Below are positions 17,858 through 25,037 of a stretch of DNA of 64,000 bases, in pieces. The translations under genes and the position numbers were made by a program. The notes below the pieces were generated by a model, which saw only the letters and a program-made list of their open reading frames with translations, was not told the DNA's origin and ran no database searches. Where the stretch lies: contig JAHEIZ010000007.1 in NCBI GenBank assembly GCA_024639145.1, positions 1 to 64,000 on the forward strand, read 5' to 3'. This DNA is from Actinomycetes bacterium (GTDB lineage: Bacteria > Actinomycetota > Actinomycetes > S36-B12). Each line of letters begins with the position of its first letter. Position 1 is the first letter of the stretch.

Positions 17858-18865
17858 TCAGGAGGCCTTGACCGCCGGCGAGTCCGGCTTTGCTGACGAA
17901 TTCCTGTAGAACGGAAGAAGCAGAGCAACCGTGATCAGGCCGATGAGGCTGCCGATGATGGTGAAGCCCAGCCGGCTGATCGACAGATCAAGGAGCGAGC
18001 CCTCCTGGCCGCTTGAGGCGACCACGAGCACGACACCTGGGGTCAGGAACACCACGTACTGCCAGTAGGCACGTCTCGAGTCCATCTTGACGAGCAAGGC
18101 CATCCCGAGCAGAACGAGGCCGACGAGGATTTCCACGATCGGCGTGCTCACGAACGCACTGAGCACGATCGCGATACCGAAGCCGGCAAGAGTCCCGATT
18201 GCACGCTGCACACTTCTCTTGAAGGTGCTGGAGATACCGGGTTGCACCACGATGAGGATGGTCATCATCAGCCAGGCCCCGCCGTGCCCGAGATTCCGAT
18301 CGGCCACGACCCAGGCCGCTCCGCCGACCAGCAGCGCGAGAATGATCGCCATGAGCGTCGCGTGCCGCGCCTCGAGCGGCGCAGCTGGCGGGAAGTGAAT
18401 CTTGTGAAAGACCTTGCCGGAGATTGCCAAACCCCAGAATCCTGAGCACAGCGCGATGAATCCGACCACGACAGCGTCCTGCACAGTCGACAGCGAGGTC
18501 GACACGACCGGTGGTTGGGCAACGAAGAAGGCCGCTGATATCGCGAAGAAGTTGACCGCAGAGACGAGGCCTCGAACGGAAGCTATGCCTGAAATCGCTG
18601 CACAGGCACCCATGATGAGCATCGAGCCCCAGGGATTACCCTGGTTGAGAACCGCCAGGGTCGAGGCGATTGCGAGAAGGATGACCGTGTAGACGGAGAG
18701 CCGGACAGTGCTCGACAAAATTGCAAGAGCGCCGGTGACCGTGCCGAGCATCCAGATGTTGCTGGCCTCACCCCAGCCCACAAGAGTGAAGATCACCGCG
18801 GGGATCGCCGGTACGGCCATCACCATGAGAACAAGCGGAATGGACTTCTTCAGGCTCATGGCCAT
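17858..18865 (-). CDS. FUSC-family membrane protein
   Basis: Predicted inner-membrane protein of 335 aa, related to the aromatic-acid exporter/fusaric-acid resistance family. The N-terminal half has about five membrane segments. A second block of membrane segments (near residues 170-300) includes AIGTLAGFGIAIVLSAFVSTPIVEI, which resembles the FUSC repeat. I chose ATG 18865; the ATG at 18859, which overlaps the HAD stop as ATGA, is equally possible. The track start at 18946 lies in HAD coding sequence. It is coupled to the HAD phosphatase gene. The exported compound is unknown. Confidence 0.75.
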   Translation of the reverse strand: MAMSLKKSIPLVLMVMAVPAIPAVIFTLVGWGEASNIWMLGTVTGALAILSSTVRLSVYTVILLAIASTLAVLNQGNPWGSMLIMGACAAISGIASVRGLVSAVNFFAISAAFFVAQPPVVSTSLSTVQDAVVVGFIALCSGFWGLAISGKVFHKIHFPPAAPLEARHATLMAIILALLVGGAAWVVADRNLGHGGAWLMMTILIVVQPGISSTFKRSVQRAIGTLAGFGIAIVLSAFVSTPIVEILVGLVLLGMALLVKMDSRRAYWQYVVFLTPGVVLVVASSGQEGSLLDLSISRLGFTIIGSLIGLITVALLLPFYRNSSAKPDSPAVKAS

Positions 18866-19446
18866 TGGCGAATGTCCACGATTCTTCCCGCACCGGCGCC
18901 GCGCGCTGATGTCATGCCGATCTCGCTGTCCTCGTAGACCAGGCATGACTCGGGCTCAGCACCGAGCTTGCGCATGGCAAGGGCATAGAGATCTGGCGCC
19001 GGCTTCGAATGCGTGACCTCATCAGCGGTGACGATGAAGTCGAAGAGATGAGTAATGCCGGCAGCGTCGAGTGATGGCACCACCACGTCGCGGTAGCCGC
19101 CCGTGACTACCGCCATCGGCAACTTGCCATGAAAGTGACGCGCCACCTCGATCACGTGCTCTAGCGGCTCGATCATGTGGAGCATCTCGTTGTACATCTC
19201 CATGGCTTCGACATTGAGCTGGTCGGCAAGCTCAGGGGTCGCGTCAGCGATCGCATGCTGCACCATCGGCAGCAGCGGAAGATTTGCCCACTCCTCCCAC
19301 CATTCGTCAGTGATGACGAAGTCATAGCGGAGGAAGAGGTCGTTCCAGACGGCTCGATGGATCGGCATCGTGTCGACGAGCGTGCCATCGCAGTCGAAGA
19401 GGATCGCCTTCGTGCTCTCGTCGGGAAGGTGGCTGGAAGCAATCAT
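18856..19446 (-). CDS. HAD-superfamily phosphatase (beta-phosphoglucomutase-like)
   Basis: Cytoplasmic phosphohydrolase or phosphomutase, 196 aa. Motif I is FDCDGTLVDT (nucleophile and acid Asp), motif II VVTGG, motif III Lys in HSKPAPDLY and motif IV YEDSEIGM. A helical cap between residues 20 and 85 places it in HAD subfamily I. A substrate such as a sugar phosphate is likely by family. It is the upstream gene of a two-gene unit with the FUSC protein. Confidence 0.88.
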   Translation of the reverse strand: MIASSHLPDESTKAILFDCDGTLVDTMPIHRAVWNDLFLRYDFVITDEWWEEWANLPLLPMVQHAIADATPELADQLNVEAMEMYNEMLHMIEPLEHVIEVARHFHGKLPMAVVTGGYRDVVVPSLDAAGITHLFDFIVTADEVTHSKPAPDLYALAMRKLGAEPESCLVYEDSEIGMTSARGAGAGRIVDIRQWP

Positions 19447-19498
19447 GGTGAATGAACCCTAGCCGCCACTTCGAGTGCCGTTCAGGACTTGCGCGGGC

Positions 19499-20752
19499 TC
19501 AGGCGCGCGCCGTGAACGTGATCGGAAGATCGACGAGTGAGTAGAAGATCAGCCCGCCAGTGCGCTGGAGCTTGGCTCCCGGCGCAAGTTGGATGTTGTC
19601 GAGGCGATCGAGGATGCGATCGAAGCCGATCATCAATTCCTGGATCGCCAATGGCTGACCCACGCAGAAGTGCGGTCCGCGCGAGAAGGCAAGGTGCTTG
19701 TTCGCGTTCGCGCGAGTGATATCGAACTTCTCCGGCTCGGGGAACATGTTCTCGTCCCAGTTGGCCGACCCGTAGCGCGTGTGGACGATGCTGTTGGCGG
19801 GGATCGTCACGCCACTGAGCTCTGTGTCGACCGTGGTGCGACGGAAGAGGCCCTGCACTGAGCTGGAGTGGCGCAATGCCTCGTCAGCGAAGTTGTGGAG
19901 AAGCGAGCGATCATTGCGCAGCAATTCCATCTGATCGGGATGCTCGAGCAGCAGGAGCATGGCATTACCGATCGAGTCAGCCGTGGTGGTGTAGCCACCG
20001 GTGATCAACTGGTTCATCAGATTCTGCAGCTCATGCATCGTGAGCGGCTCATCACCATCGGTCGAATCCGCGAGAAGTGCCGAGAGAATGTCATCCGTCG
20101 GATTCGCGCGACGCTCCTCGAAGAGCTTGGCCAAATAGTGCTGGGCCTCAGCCTCGACCTCCGCGTACTTCTTCGCCGAGGCGTCGTCGACGAGCAGCCC
20201 CATGGCGGGCGCAAGCATGCCGTCACTCCAGGCCTTGAACGTGTTGATCTGAGCGGCGTCGAGTCCGATCTGCTCCGCGATCACCAGGCCCGGCAACGGA
20301 AAGGCGAATGCTTCGATGAAATCGCACTCTCCCTTGTCGATGAAGGCGTCGATCAGGTCGTCAGCAATCCGCGTGACGCTCGGGAGCATGCCCTTGACCA
20401 TCGGCGGGGTGAGGGTGCGATTGATCAGGCGGCGGTAGCGGCCGTGCACGGGCGGGTCGGTGCGCTGGAGTGTCTGCACGTGACCCCAACCAACCTCGGC
20501 CAGGTGGTCATCGAACATTCGGCCGAGGTCTGCGGCTGCCTCACCTGCAAGCTGCTCGATTTCGATGTCATTCGAGAAGGTCACCGGGTCGGAGAGCACG
20601 GTCTTGAGATCCTCGTAGTTCGAGATCACGTAGAACCCGGTCTCGGGCATTCGGTAGACGGGGGCCTTCTCGCGCAACTGCTGGTGGTACCCGAACGGGC
20701 ATGCCTGCACGGCCGGATCCAGCAACGTTCCCTCGATCTCCACAGCGGACAT
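19499..20752 (-). CDS. Cytochrome P450
   Basis: Soluble bacterial haem monooxygenase, 417 aa. The haem-ligand motif FSRGPHFCVGQPLA is near residue 358 and the K-helix ExxR is in FADEALRHSS. The I-helix oxygen-activation motif reads GGYTTT where most P450s have (A/G)G-x-(D/E)-T, so the acidic residue is missing. A good Shine-Dalgarno (GGGAG) precedes the start. It is divergent from a SnoaL-like and an SDR gene, which suggests oxidation of a terpenoid, steroid or xenobiotic followed by alcohol oxidation. No ferredoxin gene is nearby. Confidence 0.93.
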   Translation of the reverse strand: MSAVEIEGTLLDPAVQACPFGYHQQLREKAPVYRMPETGFYVISNYEDLKTVLSDPVTFSNDIEIEQLAGEAAADLGRMFDDHLAEVGWGHVQTLQRTDPPVHGRYRRLINRTLTPPMVKGMLPSVTRIADDLIDAFIDKGECDFIEAFAFPLPGLVIAEQIGLDAAQINTFKAWSDGMLAPAMGLLVDDASAKKYAEVEAEAQHYLAKLFEERRANPTDDILSALLADSTDGDEPLTMHELQNLMNQLITGGYTTTADSIGNAMLLLLEHPDQMELLRNDRSLLHNFADEALRHSSSVQGLFRRTTVDTELSGVTIPANSIVHTRYGSANWDENMFPEPEKFDITRANANKHLAFSRGPHFCVGQPLAIQELMIGFDRILDRLDNIQLAPGAKLQRTGGLIFYSLVDLPITFTARA

Positions 20753-20872
20753 CGCACTCCCTCAATCGTCGGTAGCGGCAGTGCACCACTGCCTCATGAG
20801 CCTGTCAACGGCTTTCAGTGAATTCGTCTATACGACTTTGGTAAAGCGACCACGACCGACCATGGGTATCGG

Positions 20873-20878
20873 AATACT
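20873..20878 (+). promoter_or_regulatory. -10 box, leaderless start of SnoaL-like gene
   Basis: AATACT is separated from the ATG at 20885 by exactly 6 nt and no Shine-Dalgarno is present, so transcription should begin at the start codon. Confidence 0.5.
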
Positions 20879-20884
20879 GCCCGC

Positions 20885-21331
20885 ATGACGAATGACGATG
20901 TGCACGCACGCCTGGAGAAGCTCGAGTCAATTGAGGCCGCCCGCCAGGTGACCCAGCAGTACGCGCGGGCCATTGACTCCCTGGACTGGGAACTTCTCGC
21001 CGAGACCTTCACTGAGGACGCAATCCTCGTCTCGCGGAGCAGCTCGCATGTCGGTCGTGACGCAGTTATCGCGAACTACCGACGGGCACTCGAGCCCCCC
21101 GTCGATCGCAAGCACTTCATCATCAACACCAGCGCTGAGTGGATGTCTCGTGGCGAAGTCATCGTGAACTCGTACTTCATCTACACGTACGCCGGAGACG
21201 AGACATCGGTGCTCGGCTGGGGCAACTACACCGATCGCGTGCGAATTGAGAACGGTACAGCCCGAATCGCGGAGAAGCGGATCTCCATCGATCGTTCCGG
21301 CTCAGTGCTCCCGGGCTGGATGAACGCATGA
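20885..21331 (+). CDS. SnoaL-like (NTF2-fold) protein
   Basis: Small alpha+beta barrel protein of 148 aa, of the SnoaL/ring-hydroxylating beta-subunit-like class. The helix IEAARQVTQQYARAIDSLDWELLAETFTEDA is typical of the family opening (the quoted core is QQYARAIDSLDW). A buried pocket usually carries catalytic His or Asp; GRDAVIANYRRAL follows. The gene overlaps the SDR start by 4 bp, so the two are coupled. Enzyme activity (dehydratase or isomerase) is inferred by family only. Confidence 0.85.
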   Translation: MTNDDVHARLEKLESIEAARQVTQQYARAIDSLDWELLAETFTEDAILVSRSSSHVGRDAVIANYRRALEPPVDRKHFIINTSAEWMSRGEVIVNSYFIYTYAGDETSVLGWGNYTDRVRIENGTARIAEKRISIDRSGSVLPGWMNA

Positions 21332-22125
21332 GCCAGCTCGAGGGCAAGCGGATCCTGATCACGGGGGCAGGGCAGGGCATGGGCCATGCCATCGCTCTCG
21401 GCATGGCGGCGGCCGGAGCGGAGGCGATCGTGGTCACCGATGTCAATGAGGCCAATGGCCTGGCAATTGCGCAGACCGTGAACGCTATCGGCGTGAAGGC
21501 CACCTTCATCAAGGCCAATCTTCGCAACAGCTCGGAGATCCAGGCGCTGATCGAGGGCGCAGTGGCCTTCATGGGCGGCCTCGACTGCGTCGTGAACAAC
21601 GCCGGCGTCATCGACTCCCAGCTGATCGACGACGCGACGATCGAGGGCCTCGACGAGGACACGTGGGATCTCGTGATGGACGTCAATCTCAAGGCCATCT
21701 GGCTGATCACCAAGTTCGCGGCACCACATCTTCGGGCTTCGGGTCGTGGAGCCACGATTATCAACTCGGCCTCGGTGGCCGGAGTCAACGGCACCAAAGC
21801 CGGCGTGGCCTACGGCGCGAGCAAGGCAGGAGTCATCCAGTTCACGAAGTCGAGCGCGCTCTTCCTCGCACCTGACGTGCGCGTGAATTGCTACCTGCCC
21901 GGCGCCATCGAGACGCCAATGGCACTCGGGCACATCGCTGCCTCGTCCGACCCCGAGGACACCGTGCGGCGGATGACCGGCGCTCACCTGCTCCCGCGCA
22001 TGGGCGAGCCGTCGGAGGTCTCCGATCTCGTGTGCTTCCTCGCCTCGGACCAGTCGTCGTTCATCACCGGCGTCGCGATTCCGATCGACGGCGGCATGCT
22101 GGCCTGGCGTGGCTTGCGGAGTTAG
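21328..22125 (+). CDS. Short-chain dehydrogenase/reductase
   Basis: Classical SDR of 265 aa. The cofactor motif is TGAGQGMGHAIA (about residue 11), with NNAGV near residue 90, the catalytic Ser in INSASVAG, and YGASKAG (Tyr-x-x-x-Lys). An Asp ends the second strand (VVTDVNEA), which suggests NAD preference. It is co-translated with the SnoaL-like gene and divergent from the P450, consistent with a small oxidation module. The stop abuts the ATP-grasp stop with no gap. Confidence 0.9.
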   Translation: MSQLEGKRILITGAGQGMGHAIALGMAAAGAEAIVVTDVNEANGLAIAQTVNAIGVKATFIKANLRNSSEIQALIEGAVAFMGGLDCVVNNAGVIDSQLIDDATIEGLDEDTWDLVMDVNLKAIWLITKFAAPHLRASGRGATIINSASVAGVNGTKAGVAYGASKAGVIQFTKSSALFLAPDVRVNCYLPGAIETPMALGHIAASSDPEDTVRRMTGAHLLPRMGEPSEVSDLVCFLASDQSSFITGVAIPIDGGMLAWRGLRS

Positions 22126-23007
22126 CTAGAGACGCGCCTTGATCGCTTTCACCATGTTGGCTGCAGCCGACTCGTGCTTGGAGAAGAACAGCGAGGGCTC
22201 GGTGAGCTCGAGCTCGAGCAGTAACGGCTCGCCATCACGGCCGGGGATGAGGTCCACGCGGGCATAGAGCACGCGATCGGATCCGCCTGGGATTGCCGCG
22301 AGTACGGCACGAGCCGCGGCGTGCTCGGCTTCGCTCGGAATTCGGGGATCAATGGTCTCGACGACATACAGGCCCTCGACCCGCTCGCCCTCGGCATTCG
22401 GAGCGAGCATCGGGCCCTTGCGAATGGAGTGAGAGAACTCGCCGCCCATGTAGATCACGGCAGTTTCGCCGACGGTGTCGACGGCCTCGAGATACGGCTG
22501 GATCATCACGACGCGGTTGTCGTCGAGCAAGCGCTGCGCATGAGCCCGCGGGGCATCCATCGACTCGGCGGCGATGTAGCGCATGGTGTCGCGCGAGCCG
22601 GCTGAGACCGCCGGCTTGACCACGTACTCGTCGAAGCCGGTCGGCGGCTCCCACTCGGTCGCGCCACCGGGCTCCAGGAAGACCGTGGGCACGACGGGAA
22701 CTCCCGCATCGAGAAGATCGCGCAGGTAGCGCTTGTCGGTATTCCACTCGATTACATCGGCCGGGTTGAGCAAGGTGGTGACTGCGGCGACGCGCTTCGC
22801 CCAGGCGATAAATGCCACGTGGTGCTCGGTGTAGTCCCACGGGGAGCGCACCACAACGAGGTCGAAGGCCGACCAGTCGACACTGTCATCAGTCCAGATA
22901 CAGGACTCGACATCGAAGCCTTCGGCCTCGAGACCGCTCTTGAGCAGCAGCTCATCGGGGTCGAGATCAGGAAGTGCGGCGCAGGTGACGAGGGCGATCG
23001 AGGTCAT
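22126..23007 (-). CDS. ATP-grasp ligase, DcsG-like
   Basis: ATP-dependent carboxylate-amine or related ligase, 293 aa. The opening (SIALVTCAALPDLDPDE) and the overall layout resemble the ATP-grasp group containing DcsG of cycloserine biosynthesis. The ATP-binding region includes EYVVKPAVSAGSRDT (P-loop-like strand) and the C-terminal LLLELELTEPSLFF metal-binding strand. It stands alone with no other antibiotic genes, so a role in an unknown peptide- or amide-forming step is all that can be said. The start is leaderless (TAGAAT plus 6 nt). Confidence 0.82.
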   Translation of the reverse strand: MTSIALVTCAALPDLDPDELLLKSGLEAEGFDVESCIWTDDSVDWSAFDLVVVRSPWDYTEHHVAFIAWAKRVAAVTTLLNPADVIEWNTDKRYLRDLLDAGVPVVPTVFLEPGGATEWEPPTGFDEYVVKPAVSAGSRDTMRYIAAESMDAPRAHAQRLLDDNRVVMIQPYLEAVDTVGETAVIYMGGEFSHSIRKGPMLAPNAEGERVEGLYVVETIDPRIPSEAEHAAARAVLAAIPGGSDRVLYARVDLIPGRDGEPLLLELELTEPSLFFSKHESAAANMVKAIKARL

Positions 23008-23013
23008 GACCCA

Positions 23014-23019
23014 ATTCTA
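23014..23019 (-). promoter_or_regulatory. -10 box, leaderless start of ATP-grasp gene
   Basis: TAGAAT on the minus strand, 6 nt before the ATG at 23007, matches the consensus in five of six positions. It follows directly after the upstream gene's terminator hairpin. Confidence 0.55.
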
Positions 23020-23032
23020 TTGAAGGCAAAGA

Positions 23033-23063
23033 ACGAGGGACCGGCCATCGGCCGGTCCCTCGT
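23033..23063 (-). terminator. Rho-independent terminator of the small lipoprotein gene
   Basis: Perfect 14-bp arms (ACGAGGGACCGGCC and its complement) flank a 3-nt loop. On the minus strand the stem is followed by a T-rich TCTTTG. It lies 16 nt after the stop of the 23079-23501 gene. Confidence 0.8.
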
Positions 23064-23078
23064 CACACGACTCAGTGA

Positions 23079-23501
23079 TTACTGGGTCAGGCTGTCGGTG
23101 ATGGTGATGGTGACATCGCGCATCGAGCTGTCGGGGTTGGTGACAGTGACGATGGCCGTGCCGGCTGCGAGCGCCTCGGCACCCGGGTTCACCTCTGCGC
23201 CGTCCTGCTCGCCACCCTGCGAGATCGAGACGAGGTCGGGGGTGCTGGTCGAGATAGTGGTGCCGGCCAGCTTGTCGACGTTGAAGACGATCTTGTTGCC
23301 GACCTGGGCCGTTGCCGTGGTGTCGGTGGGGCCGACGATGATCGGGGCCTCCATGTTGGCGTTCGGGGCCGCGGCCGCGGAGGAAGCGGGGGCAGCAGCC
23401 TTGTTTTCAGTCGACGAAGTCGATGCTGAGCAGGCAGCGAGAACGGAAATGCCGAGCAGGGCAGTCGCGCTGATGGCGACGATGCGACCGGTGCGGGTCA
23501 T
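23079..23501 (-). CDS. Small secreted lipoprotein, unknown function
   Basis: 140 aa. The N-terminal signal ends in the lipobox LAAC (ISVLAACSAS). An Ala/Ser-rich linker follows, then a compact beta-rich domain of about 85 residues (PIIVGPTDTTATAQVGNKIVFNV and later strands), which suggests an Ig-like or Big-type fold. It is monocistronic with its own strong terminator. I do not recognise a family. The N-terminal region is typical of surface-exposed lipoproteins. Confidence 0.7.
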   Translation of the reverse strand: MTRTGRIVAISATALLGISVLAACSASTSSTENKAAAPASSAAAAPNANMEAPIIVGPTDTTATAQVGNKIVFNVDKLAGTTISTSTPDLVSISQGGEQDGAEVNPGAEALAAGTAIVTVTNPDSSMRDVTITITDSLTQ

Positions 23502-23582
23502 GGTGTACTCCTTCGGTGCCAGGGCACCTCCCCGGCGGCTAGAGCGTATCTACCCCGTGGACGAGATTCCTAAACCTGCCGA

Positions 23583-24032
23583 CTAGATCTCGGCACCCTC
23601 ATCAAGAGCCGCGAGGAGCTCCACCCGGCTTTCGTGACGACCGCCCTCGAATTCCGTGTTCAGGAAGATCCGCAGGGCCGCGATCGCGGCGTCCGGATCG
23701 GTGACTCGCTCGCCGAAGCACGCCACATTCGCGTCATTGTGACGACGAGTCATCTCGGCATCCCAGTCATCGCGAATGACTCCCGCGCGAATACCCGTGA
23801 TCTTGTTCGCCGCCATGCAGATGCCCTGGCCACTTCCGCAGACGAGAACGCCGAAGTCGGCGTTGCCGGCCGACACCACTTCACCGACCTTCGCGCCGAA
23901 GACCGGGTAGTCGACTCGCTCATCGCTATAGGCACCGCAGTCGTTGACGTCATAGCCCTCGGACTCCAGCCACCCCTTCAGCGCTGACTTCAGGACGAAG
24001 CCTGCATGGTCACTGCCAATGGCGATTCTCAT
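23583..24032 (-). CDS. rpiB: Ribose-5-phosphate isomerase B
   Basis: Interconverts ribose-5-phosphate and ribulose-5-phosphate, 149 aa. I chose the ATG at 24032, preceded by AAAGGGA; the track start would add 67 residues and run into the rbsK promoter. Conserved parts are IAIGSDHAGF at the N-terminus, VCGSGQGICMAANKI with the catalytic Cys, and RRHNDANVACFGERV. The length fits RpiB. It is divergent from ribokinase, so the pair feeds ribose and pentose phosphate metabolism. Confidence 0.94.
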   Translation of the reverse strand: MRIAIGSDHAGFVLKSALKGWLESEGYDVNDCGAYSDERVDYPVFGAKVGEVVSAGNADFGVLVCGSGQGICMAANKITGIRAGVIRDDWDAEMTRRHNDANVACFGERVTDPDAAIAALRIFLNTEFEGGRHESRVELLAALDEGAEI

Positions 24033-24113
24033 GGGGTTCCCTTTCACGAATGCGTCTTCCCATTGTGGCGCAGTAACTACCAGGGAGGCCCCTCGGCTCC
24101 CACGTGATGGCGC

Positions 24114-24119
24114 AATACT
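24114..24119 (+). promoter_or_regulatory. -10 box, leaderless start of ribokinase
   Basis: AATACT lies 6 nt before the ATG at 24126, the same hexamer and spacing as at 20873. No Shine-Dalgarno is seen. Confidence 0.5.
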
Positions 24120-24125
24120 GACGCC

Positions 24126-25037
24126 ATGGGAACCGTGGTGGTCGTGGGCAGCCTGAACGTGGATCTGGTCGTAGGCCTGGATCGGATGCCTGACCCAGGC
24201 GAGACTGTCATGGGTCGCACCCTCGATCAGCATGCCGGCGGCAAGGGCCTCAATCAGGCCGTCGCCGCATCACGCCTCGGAGCACATGTGGAGATGATCG
24301 GTGCGGTCGGCAGCGACGACTCGGGTTCGTGGCTGAGGAGCATCGTCACCACCGAGGGCATCGGTGACTCCGGCGTGCGCACCGTCGCCGGACCATCAGG
24401 CACCGCGCTCATCGAGGTTGACCGCACCGGAATGAATCGCATCGTGGTCGTGCCCGGGGCGAATGGGCACGTGACACCTGATGACGTCGCCGCCGCCCTC
24501 GCGGATATCGAAGACATCGCAATCGTTCTCACCCAGGGTGAAGTGCCTCTCCCCTCAATCGAGGCGGCAATGGTCGTCGGCAAGGCGAAGGGCGCACGCA
24601 CCATCCTCAATCCGGCACCCGTCCTCGACTATCCGGTCGGCTTACTTCGCGCCGTCGACATCGTGCTGCCGAATGAGCATGAGGCAGCCCAGCTCACTGG
24701 TCTCGACACCTCGACCCTCGAAGGAGCTCAGGCCGCAGCCGCGCATCTCGTCGCGCTCGGAGTCACATGCGCGATCATCACGCGCGGTGGCGATGGTGCG
24801 ATCTGGGCAACGGCAGATAGGTCGGGCAGCGTGGACGTCTTCCCTGTCACGCCGATCGACACGGTCGCCGCAGGCGACGGATTCTGCGGTGGCCTCGTTG
24901 CAGCCCTCGCTGAAGGTCACGATCTTGACGAGTCCTTGAGATGGGCAGCAGCAGCCGGCGGGCTTGCGACAACGAAGGCGGGTGCCGTGCCCTCGCTGCC
25001 CTCCCGCTCCGAGCTCGATGCCTTGCTGAAGGGCTGA
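24126..25037 (+). CDS. rbsK: Ribokinase (PfkB family)
   Basis: Phosphorylates D-ribose at O5, 303 aa. The N-terminal PfkB motif is GSLNVDLVVGLDRMPDPGET, with the substrate-site sequence HAGGKGLNQAVAASRLG. The C-terminal catalytic region is DTVAAGDGFCGGLV (anion hole and catalytic Asp). The length is typical. It is divergent from rpiB with 93 bp between starts. No ribose transporter adjoins it, and related kinases act on other sugars. Confidence 0.92.
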   Translation: MGTVVVVGSLNVDLVVGLDRMPDPGETVMGRTLDQHAGGKGLNQAVAASRLGAHVEMIGAVGSDDSGSWLRSIVTTEGIGDSGVRTVAGPSGTALIEVDRTGMNRIVVVPGANGHVTPDDVAAALADIEDIAIVLTQGEVPLPSIEAAMVVGKAKGARTILNPAPVLDYPVGLLRAVDIVLPNEHEAAQLTGLDTSTLEGAQAAAAHLVALGVTCAIITRGGDGAIWATADRSGSVDVFPVTPIDTVAAGDGFCGGLVAALAEGHDLDESLRWAAAAGGLATTKAGAVPSLPSRSELDALLKG

